A stretch of DNA of 8,954 nucleotides. It comes from Anaerolinea thermophila (GTDB taxonomy: Bacteria; Chloroflexota; Anaerolineae; Anaerolineales; Villigracilaceae). The DNA is taken from the NCBI GenBank assembly GCA_020722305.1, contig DYLB01000080.1, positions 1 through 8,954 of the forward strand, given 5' to 3'. Under the pieces are notes generated by a model. The model saw nothing but the letters and a program-made list of their open reading frames with translations, did no database searches and had not been told where the DNA came from. Positions 1-5,153 of the stretch are shown one piece after another; positions within the stretch are counted from its first letter, which is position 1, and every line of letters begins with the position of its first letter. The translations under genes were made by a program, and so were the position numbers.

Positions 1-177
1 GCGAAGATTAGCGGAGTAAATGCTCTTTTCGACGTTGGGCTGAATGGTTACGATTCAACAATATTTATGATGGTTCAACAGCGGCGTGTTTCTTATCCGC
101 GCACCTGCTTCCTGTAAACCCATCCCAGCAGGAACAGGACGGCAATGACCATAGCGCGGCCAGGGGCGTGCGTAAAG

Positions 178-186
178 TGGTACAAT
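178..186 (+). promoter_or_regulatory. Extended -10 promoter of the Trm112-like/HEAT/LCP operon
   Basis: The sequence TG-G-TACAAT (TG at 178-179, hexamer at 181-186) is an extended -10 element with five of six consensus bases. No good -35 is visible at 17 bp spacing, which is common for extended -10 promoters. Transcription would begin near 193, giving a leader of about 33 nt before the ATG at 226. A similar TGnTATAAT lies before the STAS gene at 4751-4759. The promoter call is inference from consensus match and position. Confidence 0.55.
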
Positions 187-225
187 TCTGCCCTGAGAAG
201 CCCAAAAACATTATGGAGAGTATCT

Positions 226-444
226 ATGGTCAGTCAAGACCTGCTTGAAATCCTGCGCTGCCCCGCCTGTGTGCGTGAAAAAGACGGCCTGCTCGAATAT
301 TACAAAGATTCCTGGCTCATCTGCCAGGACTGCGGCCGCAAATACCCAATCGTGGACGACATCCCGGTCATGCTGATTGACGAGGGCGATAAATGGGCCG
401 GAACGGCTAAAGAGACCTTGCCCGTTCCCCCGCCCGCCAAATAG
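226..444 (+). CDS. Trm112-like zinc-ribbon protein (UPF0434/YcaR family)
   Basis: A 72-residue protein with the compact Trm112p-like fold. It opens with LLEILRCPAC and carries two CxxC knuckles (C12/C15 and C33/C36) expected to bind zinc, followed by the characteristic YPIVDDIPVML segment (residues 40-50). Length and motif order are typical of the family. In eukaryotes and archaea Trm112 activates methyltransferases; the role of the bacterial relatives is not settled, so none is assigned. The frame is open further upstream to 145, but the ATG at 226 is chosen because GGAGAG at 215-220 is a good ribosome binding site and homology begins right there. It is the first gene of a tight operon: the HEAT gene starts 4 bp after its stop. 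The last 15 residues are a Pro/Lys-rich tail. Confidence 0.85.
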   Translation: MVSQDLLEILRCPACVREKDGLLEYYKDSWLICQDCGRKYPIVDDIPVMLIDEGDKWAGTAKETLPVPPPAK

Positions 445-448
445 TCTC

Positions 449-1024
449 ATGCGCGACATCCCAACCCTGCTGGCCGATCTGACCAGTGGTGACGATACCC
501 TCGCCGAAGCCTCCGCTCTCGAGCTGGCGGCGCTCGGCGAGGAAGCCCTGCCTCCGCTCATCTCCCTGCTGGATTCGGCGGAGGGGGACCACCGCTGGTG
601 GGCGGTGCGGGCCCTGGCCCAGTGTGACAACCCGCCGCTGGAGGCTTTCCTGCGTGGGCTGGAGGACGCCAGCGGGGAGGTGCGCCAGTGCGCCGCCCTG
701 GCCCTCGCTTCGCACCCGGACCCGCAGGCCGTGACCGCGTTAATCCGGGCTTTATCTGACCCTGATAGAATGACCGCCAACCTGGCCGCCAATGCCCTGA
801 TTGCCATCGGCGCGGAAGCCGTGCCGGGACTGATCGAAACCGTCCATAACGGCCGGCAGGCCGCCCGTCTCGAAGCGCTGCGGGCGCTGGCCGAAATCCG
901 GGACCCGCGCGCCATCCCCACGCTGATGAACGTCCTCGATGAAGACTCGATTCTCCTCCAGCATTGGGCCGAAACCGGCCTGGAAAACCTGGGCCTGAAC
1001 ATGGTCTATTTCAAACCTGAATAA
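449..1024 (+). CDS. HEAT-repeat protein
   Basis: A 191-residue all-helical protein made almost wholly of HEAT (PBS-lyase-type) repeats of about 30 residues. Units are visible at roughly 17-45, 48-73, 78-103, 109-134 and 139-166, with recurrent patterns such as A.ALELAALGEEALPPLI, VRQCAALAL, ANALIAIGAEAVPGLI and RLEALRALAEIRDPRAIPTLM. Such proteins are scaffolds for protein-protein contacts and no catalytic residues are seen. The ATG at 449 lies 4 bp after the Trm112-like stop. The frame is open back to 377, but that extension would overlap the upstream gene by 68 bp and is Pro/Arg-rich with no repeat signature. No clear ribosome binding site precedes 449, so translational coupling is likely. 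The LCP gene follows after 3 bp. A partner cannot be named from sequence. Confidence 0.85.
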   Translation: MRDIPTLLADLTSGDDTLAEASALELAALGEEALPPLISLLDSAEGDHRWWAVRALAQCDNPPLEAFLRGLEDASGEVRQCAALALASHPDPQAVTALIRALSDPDRMTANLAANALIAIGAEAVPGLIETVHNGRQAARLEALRALAEIRDPRAIPTLMNVLDEDSILLQHWAETGLENLGLNMVYFKPE

Positions 1025-1027
1025 CGT

Positions 1028-2464
1028 ATGCAAATCCCCAAACTGAATTTCAAACGCCCCACAGCCGGGCAGATCATCTTCAGCGTGATCGCCCTGGCGC
1101 TCTTGATTGCTGTGTTCGCCTTCGTGCGCAACTTTACCGCCTGCTGGACGTTGACCTCGCTGCCGGGCATCGCCCCGGCGAACTGCGGCACCAACCAGGC
1201 TGTTGTCCAGCCGGAGATTCAGGTCAACGACGAAGGCACGCCGATCGCCCCCCCGCCGATTTCGACCGAGGTGGCCGCTCCCGAAGTCACCCTGCCGGCC
1301 CCCTGGGACGGCGCCAGCCGGATCAACATCCTGCTCCTAGGCTTGGACTACACCGACTTGCGGGCCGGCGAGGGCGCCCCCCGCTCGGATACGATGATCC
1401 TGCTGACGATTGACCCGCTCAGCCGCACCGCCGGGATGCTCTCGATCCCGCGTGACTTGTGGGTGAACATCCCCGGTTCAGATTACGGCAAGATCAATAC
1501 GGCTTATTCGATCGGCGAAGGGGCCAAGCTGCCCGGCGGCGGTCCGGGATTGGCCTCCAAGGCCGTGGAGCAGTTCCTGGGAGTGAAGGTGGATTATTAC
1601 GCCCAGGTGGACTTCTACGTTTTCGTGCGTCTGATTGACGAGATCGGCGGCGTGAAACTGGACGTGCCTGAAGACATCGAGATTGACCTGATGGACAGCA
1701 AGCCGCCCAAGATCCTGAAGGCCGGCCGCTACACTCTGAACGGGGCTTATGCCCTGGCTTACGCCCGCGCCCGCCATACCGAAGGCGGCGACGTGGACCG
1801 GGCCGAACGCCAGCAGCAGGTGATCCTGGCCATCCGCAACCGGCTGCTGGAGCCGGGCAACCTGCCCAGGGTGATCTCCAAAGCCCCGGCCCTGTACGAG
1901 GAGATTTCGGCGGGCATCCGCACCAACCTGGCCCTGGACGATGCCATTCGGATCGGCCTGCTGGCGCTGGAATTGCCGTCCGAGAATATCAAGCGCGGCC
2001 TGATCACCTTCGAAAACAACATGATCATCCCGACCAAATCCCCGACCGGGTTGGACATCCTGAAGCCGATCATGGAGAATATCCGCATCTTGCGTGACGA
2101 TATTTTCACCACTTCCGGGGCGCTCTCGCCCGCGGCCCAGGGCGATCCGCTCGAGCTGGCGAAGCAGGATGGGGCGCGGATTTACATCCTGAACGGGAGC
2201 GGGGTTGGCGGGATGGCCGAGACGACCGGCCAGTACCTGCTCAGCCAGGGCTTGAACGTGACCGGGGTGGGCGACGCGGGGCAGATCTATTCGCGCTCGG
2301 TGATCGTACTCCATACCGGCAAACTCTACAGCCTGCGTTATTTGCGGGACCTGTTCCAGGCGACGGCCGGAGCGCAGTTTAGCGTCCAGTTCGATCCCAA
2401 CGCGCCTGCCGACATCGAAGTCTACGTGGGCAACGATTGGGCCAACAACAATCCGATGCCGTAA
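1028..2464 (+). CDS. LytR-CpsA-Psr (LCP) family cell-wall glycopolymer transferase
   Basis: A 478-residue membrane-anchored enzyme. Residues 1-14 are cytoplasmic, about 15-34 form one transmembrane helix (IIFSVIALALLIAVFAFV), and the rest is outside. The LCP domain spans about 97-273, with INILLLGLDY, RSD at 119-121, SIPRD at 139-143, INTAY, YARARH at 245-250 and DVDRAERQQQ at 256-263; these Asp/Arg residues bind metal and pyrophosphate in the family. Known family members transfer polyprenyl-linked glycopolymers to peptidoglycan. A LytR_C domain follows at about 383-470 (ARIYILNGSG, VYVGND). C39 and C53 just outside the membrane could form a disulfide. The gene starts 3 bp after the HEAT gene without a visible ribosome binding site, suggesting coupling, and ends just before a strong terminator. 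Which polymer is transferred cannot be told. Confidence 0.92.
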   Translation: MQIPKLNFKRPTAGQIIFSVIALALLIAVFAFVRNFTACWTLTSLPGIAPANCGTNQAVVQPEIQVNDEGTPIAPPPISTEVAAPEVTLPAPWDGASRINILLLGLDYTDLRAGEGAPRSDTMILLTIDPLSRTAGMLSIPRDLWVNIPGSDYGKINTAYSIGEGAKLPGGGPGLASKAVEQFLGVKVDYYAQVDFYVFVRLIDEIGGVKLDVPEDIEIDLMDSKPPKILKAGRYTLNGAYALAYARARHTEGGDVDRAERQQQVILAIRNRLLEPGNLPRVISKAPALYEEISAGIRTNLALDDAIRIGLLALELPSENIKRGLITFENNMIIPTKSPTGLDILKPIMENIRILRDDIFTTSGALSPAAQGDPLELAKQDGARIYILNGSGVGGMAETTGQYLLSQGLNVTGVGDAGQIYSRSVIVLHTGKLYSLRYLRDLFQATAGAQFSVQFDPNAPADIEVYVGNDWANNNPMP

Positions 2465-2488
2465 AAAATGGGATCTTCCCAAAAGACT

Positions 2489-2550
2489 TCCGGAATCTGT
2501 TCTAAACGACAGCCCGCCTCTGACACGAGGCGGGCTGTTTTGATTCCGGA
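2489..2550. repeat. Outer inverted repeat enclosing the terminator
   Basis: TCCGGAATC (2489-2497) and GATTCCGGA (2542-2550) are perfect 9-bp inverted copies that flank the 12-bp terminator stem, with unpaired bases between the two stems on both sides. The whole element can fold as a cruciform or a two-level hairpin. It may simply strengthen termination, or be part of a repeated extragenic palindrome. Confidence 0.7.
2509..2541 (+). terminator. Intrinsic terminator of the LCP operon
   Basis: A perfect 12-bp GC-rich stem, ACAGCCCGCCTC (2509-2520) and GAGGCGGGCTGT (2527-2538), closes a 6-nt loop and runs into TTTT (2538-2541). It lies 45 bp after the LCP stop codon. It is embedded in a second, outer inverted repeat (2489-2497 with 2542-2550). 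Read on the opposite strand the stem lacks a good T tract, so it should mainly stop rightward transcription. Confidence 0.88.
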
Positions 2551-2552
2551 CC

Positions 2553-2572
2553 CCAACGTCTCCTGATGTTGG
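2553..2572. repeat. Short inverted repeat in the convergent intergenic region
   Basis: CCAACGTC (2553-2560) pairs with GATGTTGG (2565-2572) over 8 bp with one G-T wobble and a TCCT loop. It sits 2 bp after the outer repeat of the terminator and 4 bp before the next hairpin. No T tract follows on either strand. Confidence 0.5.
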
Positions 2573-2576
2573 AATG

Positions 2577-2606
2577 GTTGTCGAAAATCGGGAGATTTTC
2601 GACAAC
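2577..2606. repeat. Perfect 13-bp inverted repeat near the end of the leftward gene
   Basis: GTTGTCGAAAATC (2577-2589) and GATTTTCGACAAC (2594-2606) form a perfect 13-bp stem with a GGGA loop. It lies 13 bp beyond the stop codon of the leftward gene ending at 2620. There is no T tract in the leftward direction, so it is not a standard intrinsic terminator; it could block 3' exonucleases or be a REP-like element. Confidence 0.7.
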
Positions 2607-2619
2607 AGAAACCGGCTTT

Positions 2620-3495
2620 TTAAGGTTGCCGGAAGATGATCTCGATGCTGCCCAGGTACGGCGTGCCTTCGGCGGTGCGGCAGGTGGGGGCGCGCAAATT
2701 CTCGGCGCTGGCACTGGGGACGGTCATCCGCAGGCTGTAGGTGACGTCGGGCTGCATCACGTAATCGGCGTAACCGTCGCCCAGCTCGGGCTTGAAGCCG
2801 GTGTAAAAGGCCTCTTCGCCCCCGGGCCACGAGATGACCAGTCCCGCGCCGGCGACAGGTTTGCCCGAGGCGTTCAGCACGGTGACGCGCAGCAGGCCGT
2901 CGGGCAGGGAGGGGTCGCAGGCTTCGCGCTGGTCGTAGACGAGGAAGGGCGCGCCGGTGGTGGGGGTGGCGGTCAGCGTGGGACGGGGCGTGAGGGTGTG
3001 GACCGGGGTGGGTGTGGCGCTCGGAACCGGGGTGCGGGTGGCAGTCGAGACGGGGGTGGCCGTCCAGACTGCGGCGGAGGTCAGGGAGGTTGGCGCGCCA
3101 GGCTGGGGGATCGGTTCGCGGGTGGAGGTGGCGGTCGGCTCGGCGGGGAGGGCGGCCTGTTCGTCCTGGAGGGCGGCGGCCAGCAGCGCCAGCGAGCGGA
3201 CGGTGTTTGCGTCGCCGCCGGAGGCCAGGACCCGCTGGGCCTGGGCCGAAAGCGCTTCGACCGGGTCGCTGTCTTTGAGCAGGGACAGGCGCACTTTGGC
3301 CCGCGTCAGGTCGCCGGTGGCGAGGTAGGCGCGGGCGATGGCGACCCGGAACTGGTCCTTGAAGTCGGCGCGAAGCGAATCGGGGGTGGTGTTGACGTAT
3401 TCGACCGGGGAGATGACCCAGGCGTAGGCCAGACCGAGGGCCAGGCCGGCGAGCAGGCCGAGAAGGATGTGCCAGGGGAAGCGGGAGCGGTTCAC
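2620..3495 (-). CDS. Membrane-anchored protein with Thr/Pro-rich stalk and Ig-like C-terminal domain
   Basis: A 291-residue protein of unknown function. Residues 9-27 form a transmembrane anchor, followed by WVISPVEYVNTTPDSL (26-41) and a helical, TPR-like segment to about 113. A Thr/Pro/Ser-rich stalk covers about 117-182. The C-terminal domain (184-291) looks like a beta-sandwich of the carboxypeptidase-regulatory/Ig type (LRVTVLNASGKPVAGAGLVI, YADYVMQPDVTYSLRM), with C193 and C272 possibly paired. The GTG at 3493-3495 is preferred over the ATG at 3525: it overlaps the upstream stop as GTGA, has GGAGG at 3505-3509 with 9-nt spacing, and aligns the N terminus with that of the upstream paralogue. 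Residues 1-70 are clearly paralogous to the upstream gene, which lacks the stalk and outer domain. Stalked proteins of this style are frequent in Anaerolineae. The outer domain probably faces the outside; ligand unknown. Confidence 0.8.
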   Translation of the reverse strand: MNRSRFPWHILLGLLAGLALGLAYAWVISPVEYVNTTPDSLRADFKDQFRVAIARAYLATGDLTRAKVRLSLLKDSDPVEALSAQAQRVLASGGDANTVRSLALLAAALQDEQAALPAEPTATSTREPIPQPGAPTSLTSAAVWTATPVSTATRTPVPSATPTPVHTLTPRPTLTATPTTGAPFLVYDQREACDPSLPDGLLRVTVLNASGKPVAGAGLVISWPGGEEAFYTGFKPELGDGYADYVMQPDVTYSLRMTVPSASAENLRAPTCRTAEGTPYLGSIEIIFRQP

Positions 3496-3848
3496 GGGGA
3501 GGTGCCTCCGCTCGACGGCTGCCAAGCTACAAGTCCGAGGGCGAGGCGCTGGAGGAGTTCCTGTTCGTGGGGGGAATAGCCGTTGTCTCGGGCGTAGTCG
3601 AGGGCCTGGGAGGCCAGATCCGCAGGTTTATCGCTCCCAAAAATGGCCAGTTGACGCCCGGCCTGGTCGAGGTTCCCGTCTACGGCGTAGGTCTCGGCGA
3701 TCATCAGCACGTAGTCAATGCGGAAATCGGGATGCAGGGTGTCGGGAGTGGTATCCACGTATTCGACCGGGGAGATGACCCAGCCATAGAGCAGGCCCCC
3801 GGCGATACCGAGACCCAGCGCAATGAGAAATTGGATCCAGCGAGGCAT
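3492..3848 (-). CDS. Small single-pass membrane protein, paralogue of the downstream stalked protein
   Basis: A 118-residue protein with a transmembrane helix at about 6-26 (FLIALGLGIAGGLLYGWVI). The conserved juxtamembrane motif SPVEYVDTTPDTLHPDF (26-42) follows, then a predicted helical region (residues 43-108, YVLMIAETYAVDGNLDQAGRQL, ALDYARDNGY) resembling one or two TPR-like hairpins. Its first 70 residues match the neighbour downstream, so the two arose by duplication. Function is unknown; it may form a complex with the paralogue through the helical parts. The ATG at 3846-3848 has no Shine-Dalgarno sequence. CAAAAT at 3855-3860 could be a -10 giving an almost leaderless mRNA, or the gene may be read through from the SRP RNA promoter about 160 bp upstream. 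Its stop overlaps the GTG of the next gene by 4 bp (3492-3495), pointing to translational coupling. Confidence 0.8.
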   Translation of the reverse strand: MPRWIQFLIALGLGIAGGLLYGWVISPVEYVDTTPDTLHPDFRIDYVLMIAETYAVDGNLDQAGRQLAIFGSDKPADLASQALDYARDNGYSPHEQELLQRLALGLVAWQPSSGGTSP

Positions 3849-3893
3849 AGGGGTATTTTGCCACAGAAATGGGGAAAGCGGGGGGCGAATCGA

Positions 3894-3999
3894 TATCCGG
3901 GCAGGGGACCGGCGGCACCCAGAGACACTTCCTTACCGTTGCTGCCTCTCGGCCCTGGCGGGGTTCGCAAGGCTCTGCCGCGCCGGGCCTGCCCGGACG
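3894..3999 (-). ncRNA. ffs: Bacterial small-type signal recognition particle RNA (4.5S RNA)
   Basis: Read on the minus strand, the segment contains the universally conserved SRP domain IV at about 3936-3963: GCCAGGGCCGAGAGGCAGCA. This shows the CAGG/AGCA symmetric internal loop that binds Ffh and a GAGA (GNRA) tetraloop at 3947-3950. The ends pair over a perfect 10-bp stem (TCCGGGCAGG, 3988-3997 read on the minus strand as its partner, with 3896-3905), and further helices (CCGG/CCGG, GGCAGAG/CTCTGGGTGCC) extend up to the apical domain. The result is a hairpin of about 100 nt without an Alu domain, the usual small bacterial form. With Ffh and FtsY it targets membrane and secreted proteins. A consensus promoter lies directly upstream. 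The 5' end is set by that promoter; the 3' end is uncertain since no terminator follows. Confidence 0.9.
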
Positions 4000-4005
4000 G
4001 GTGCA

Positions 4006-4034
4006 AGGATACTCGATGAAGGGCGGCGTGTCAA
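4006..4034 (-). promoter_or_regulatory. Sigma-70-type promoter of the SRP RNA gene
   Basis: On the minus strand, TTGACA (4029-4034, a perfect -35) is followed by exactly 17 bp and TATCCT (4006-4011, four of six -10 bases). Transcription would start near 3999, at the base of the terminal stem of the SRP RNA. The perfect -35, optimal spacing and position make this the best classical promoter in the window. Confidence 0.75.
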
Positions 4035-4055
4035 ATTGGCTTTGGACGCAGGAAC

Positions 4056-4077
4056 GATTTTCCCACCTGTGAAAATC
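4056..4077. repeat. Small inverted repeat upstream of the SRP RNA promoter
   Basis: GATTTTC (4056-4062) and GAAAATC (4071-4077) are inverted copies around an 8-nt loop, 22 bp upstream of the -35 of the SRP RNA promoter. It could terminate leftward transcripts coming from the antitoxin-like gene, but lacks a T tract. An operator is also possible. Nothing else recognisable lies between 4035 and 4131. Confidence 0.35.
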
Positions 4078-4131
4078 CCATTGAAGTCGAGACGGAGCTA
4101 ATCGGAGCCTTCAATACCAGGATGTCGTCAC

Positions 4132-4207
4132 CTACCACTCCTCGCCAATGCTGTCTCGAAGCGCAGCGCGAATGATCCTGTCATCCAATCACCCAAAATT
4201 CAGGCAT
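4132..4207 (-). pseudogene. Probable deletion scar of a PIN-type (DUF3368-like) toxin
   Basis: UPF0175 antitoxins are usually followed by an overlapping PIN-domain toxin. Here an ATG at 4205-4207 overlaps the antitoxin stop by 8 bp and encodes MPEFWVIG before a stop; 'WVI' then 'N/D-A-S-P' is a usual opening of such toxins. In another frame, 4188-4132 reads LDDRIIRAALRDSIGEEW and a stop, which resembles the C-terminal helix of the same proteins (D..I..AL...GE). The two pieces abut near 4188, as if about 100 or more codons including the catalytic core had been deleted with a frameshift. The match to family ends is from memory of the family style, so this remains inference. Any product would be inactive. 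Confidence 0.42.
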
Positions 4208-4457
4208 CCGAGATTTCGTCTTTTATCTCTTCTTCAGTGTATTGAAATGGAGTGACTGAGAACCGATTGAGAGCGGTGACGAACTCGGCCCGGGACATTC
4301 CGGCGATCTCAGCTGCTTTGGACTGGGAGACAAGCCCCAATTCATACCACTTGACAGCGGCTGCCAGGCGCATCTCACGGCCAAAAGTTGCCGGGTCTTG
4401 ACGAAGCGCAGATAATACGCTCCGGGGTAAATCTATCGTGACATTTACGGTCGCCAT
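4200..4457 (-). CDS. UPF0175-family antitoxin-like protein
   Basis: An 85-residue protein. The N-terminal strand VNVTIDLP (4-11) and helix resemble a ribbon-helix-helix-like start. The segment MRLAAAVKWYELGLVSQSKAAEIAGMSRAEFVTALNRF (29-66) is the typical UPF0175 core, with a helix-turn-helix-like unit (SQSKAAEIAGMSRAEF). The tail is acidic (EEEIKDEISDA). The family is found as the antitoxin partner of PIN-domain toxins (DUF3368), which normally follow it; here no intact toxin follows. The start has a good ribosome binding site, AGAGGTG at 4462-4468, and a TATAAT at 4475-4480. Base composition is visibly more AT-rich than in neighbouring genes, which hints at horizontal origin. It may still autoregulate its promoter. 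Confidence 0.8.
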   Translation of the reverse strand: MATVNVTIDLPRSVLSALRQDPATFGREMRLAAAVKWYELGLVSQSKAAEIAGMSRAEFVTALNRFSVTPFQYTEEEIKDEISDA

Positions 4458-4474
4458 TTTGCACCTCTGTTCCC

Positions 4475-4480
4475 ATTATA
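4475..4480 (-). promoter_or_regulatory. -10 element of the antitoxin-like gene
   Basis: Minus-strand TATAAT (4475-4480) is a perfect -10 hexamer 17 bp upstream of the antitoxin ATG. No convincing -35 lies at 16-18 bp (a TTGTCC at 4502-4507 would need a 21-bp spacer). The transcript would have a leader of only about ten bases that still contains the ribosome binding site. Confidence 0.5.
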
Positions 4481-4644
4481 CTCGCGACTTTCCGTAACTT
4501 GGGACAAAACACCATTCCCGGCGTCTTGCCTGTCTTTGTGGTCACGGCTTGCTCGCGAGTGCGCCGCACCCGCCCGACGGGCATACCCGTTCAGCGGACA
4601 ATCCAACAGCTGGACTTCCTGCCCGGACACTGTTAAGGGTGTGA

Positions 4645-4694
4645 GGCGGGGTGCATCCCGCCCACGATGTTTGGCGGGCGGGCCTGCCGGCCAA
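4645..4694. repeat. Two adjacent GC-rich hairpins
   Basis: GGCGGG (4645-4650) and CCCGCC (4657-4662) form a 6-bp stem. Eight bases later, 4671-4694 folds as TTGGC/GCCAA plus a four-pair inner stem separated by one G-G mismatch. No T tract follows. The pair could be a REP-like extragenic palindrome or insulate the two divergent promoters. Confidence 0.45.
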
Positions 4695-4750
4695 CTGCAT
4701 TTGGGAATTGCCGATCAGTTATTGAGTAGGCGGTCATGGATTTGCTCCCA

Positions 4751-4759
4751 TGTTATAAT
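4751..4759 (+). promoter_or_regulatory. Extended -10 promoter of the partner-switching operon
   Basis: TG-T-TATAAT (TG at 4751-4752, TATAAT at 4754-4759) is a perfect extended -10 element. Transcription would start near 4766, about 29 nt before the ATG of the STAS gene. No good -35 is visible at 17 bp. Confidence 0.7.
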
Positions 4760-4794
4760 CCGGGCTGTTTATTCACCCTGATGATGGAGGCGCC

Positions 4795-5130
4795 ATGGAG
4801 ATTACAACCAAAAGTTACAAACACTGTGATGTCGTGACAGTCACAGGCCGCGTGGACAGTTCCACCGCGCCCAAGTTGAGCGATGTCCTCGATGGCATCA
4901 ATGCCAACGGTGTGTATAAAATCGTGGTGGATATGAGCGGGATCGAGTTCATGTCCAGCGCCGGGTTCCGCACCATCCTGGCGGCGCAGCGTACCTGCAA
5001 ACGTTACAACCGGGGCGAGCTGGTGCTGGCCTGCATCCCGCAGCGCATTTACGAAGCTTTCGAGCTGACCGGATTTGTCCCCCTGTTTACAATTTTCGAC
5101 GACCTGACCTCTGCGGTGGGTTACTTCTGA
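4795..5130 (+). CDS. STAS-domain anti-anti-sigma factor (RsbV/SpoIIAA-like)
   Basis: A 111-residue single STAS domain. Visible landmarks are the strand VVTVTGRVDSSTAPKL (13-28), YKIVVDMSGIEFMSSAGFRTIL (41-62) and the last helix region AFELTGFVPLFTIFDD (88-103). The usual phosphoserine site D-S-(S/T)-G is replaced by S54-S55-A-G, a variant common outside Firmicutes; S55 aligns with the phosphorylated serine. In partner switching the unphosphorylated protein binds the HATPase anti-sigma factor, and phosphorylation by that kinase releases it. The next gene is the kinase and the third gene the phosphatase, so all regulators of this residue are encoded together. The start has an excellent ribosome binding site, GGAGG at 4786-4790, four bases before ATG. 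It is the best-translated start of the operon. Confidence 0.92.
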   Translation: MEITTKSYKHCDVVTVTGRVDSSTAPKLSDVLDGINANGVYKIVVDMSGIEFMSSAGFRTILAAQRTCKRYNRGELVLACIPQRIYEAFELTGFVPLFTIFDDLTSAVGYF

Positions 5131-5153
5131 TCCGGGGCAAGTGAGTACCATCG

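Larger units (their letters stand above)
4462..4794. other. Divergent intergenic region, no gene recognised
   Basis: These bases separate the leftward antitoxin-like gene from the rightward STAS gene and hold the promoters of both. Several small dyads occur: CTCGCGAG (4552-4559), ACGGG-CATA-CCCGT (4577-4590), GGCGGG-GTGCAT-CCCGCC (4645-4662) and an imperfect TTGGC.../...GCCAA hairpin (4671-4694). Open frames crossing the region have no family features and no good start signals. I see no tRNA, CRISPR or mobile element here. Confidence 0.55.

Noticed and set aside
1..117. Frame open from the window edge to a stop at 117, 38 codons, reading GVNALFDVGLNGYDST and so on
   Set aside because: Could be the end of an upstream rightward gene, but I recognise no family and 38 open codons by chance is not rare. 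Too weak to call as a gene.
93..152. Minus-strand mini-frame MVIAVLFLLGWVYRKQVRG, a hydrophobic helix with basic tail
   Set aside because: Looks like a tiny membrane peptide, but there is no ribosome binding site or promoter and it is only 19 codons.
377..448. N-terminal extension of the HEAT gene
   Set aside because: It would overlap the Trm112-like gene in another frame, is Pro/Arg-rich, and lacks repeat features; the ATG at 449 fits better.
1478..2830. Minus-strand frame of 450 codons opposite the LCP gene
   Set aside because: Crosses the terminator and the end of another gene, has biased composition and no domain; an antisense artefact.
3496..3525. ATG start at 3525 for the stalked membrane protein
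   Set aside because: Adds ten residues (AAVERRHLP region) not shared with the paralogue and overlaps the upstream gene by 34 bp; the GTG at 3495 has a better ribosome binding site and a coupled overlap.
2566..3579. Plus-strand Gly-rich frame of 337 codons
   Set aside because: Its low-complexity Gly/Arg content is the antisense of the Thr/Pro-rich stalk coding region; not a real protein.
3567..4019. Plus- and minus-strand frames of 67-150 codons across the SRP RNA
   Set aside because: They run over a structured RNA gene and an antisense coding region and show no protein family signature.
4014..4118. Minus-strand reading of a peptide VVGDDILVLKAPISS and onward, ending inside the SRP promoter
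   Set aside because: Only a weak start signal adjacent to a GAGGAG and no family match; lies downstream of the presumed toxin scar and most likely non-coding.
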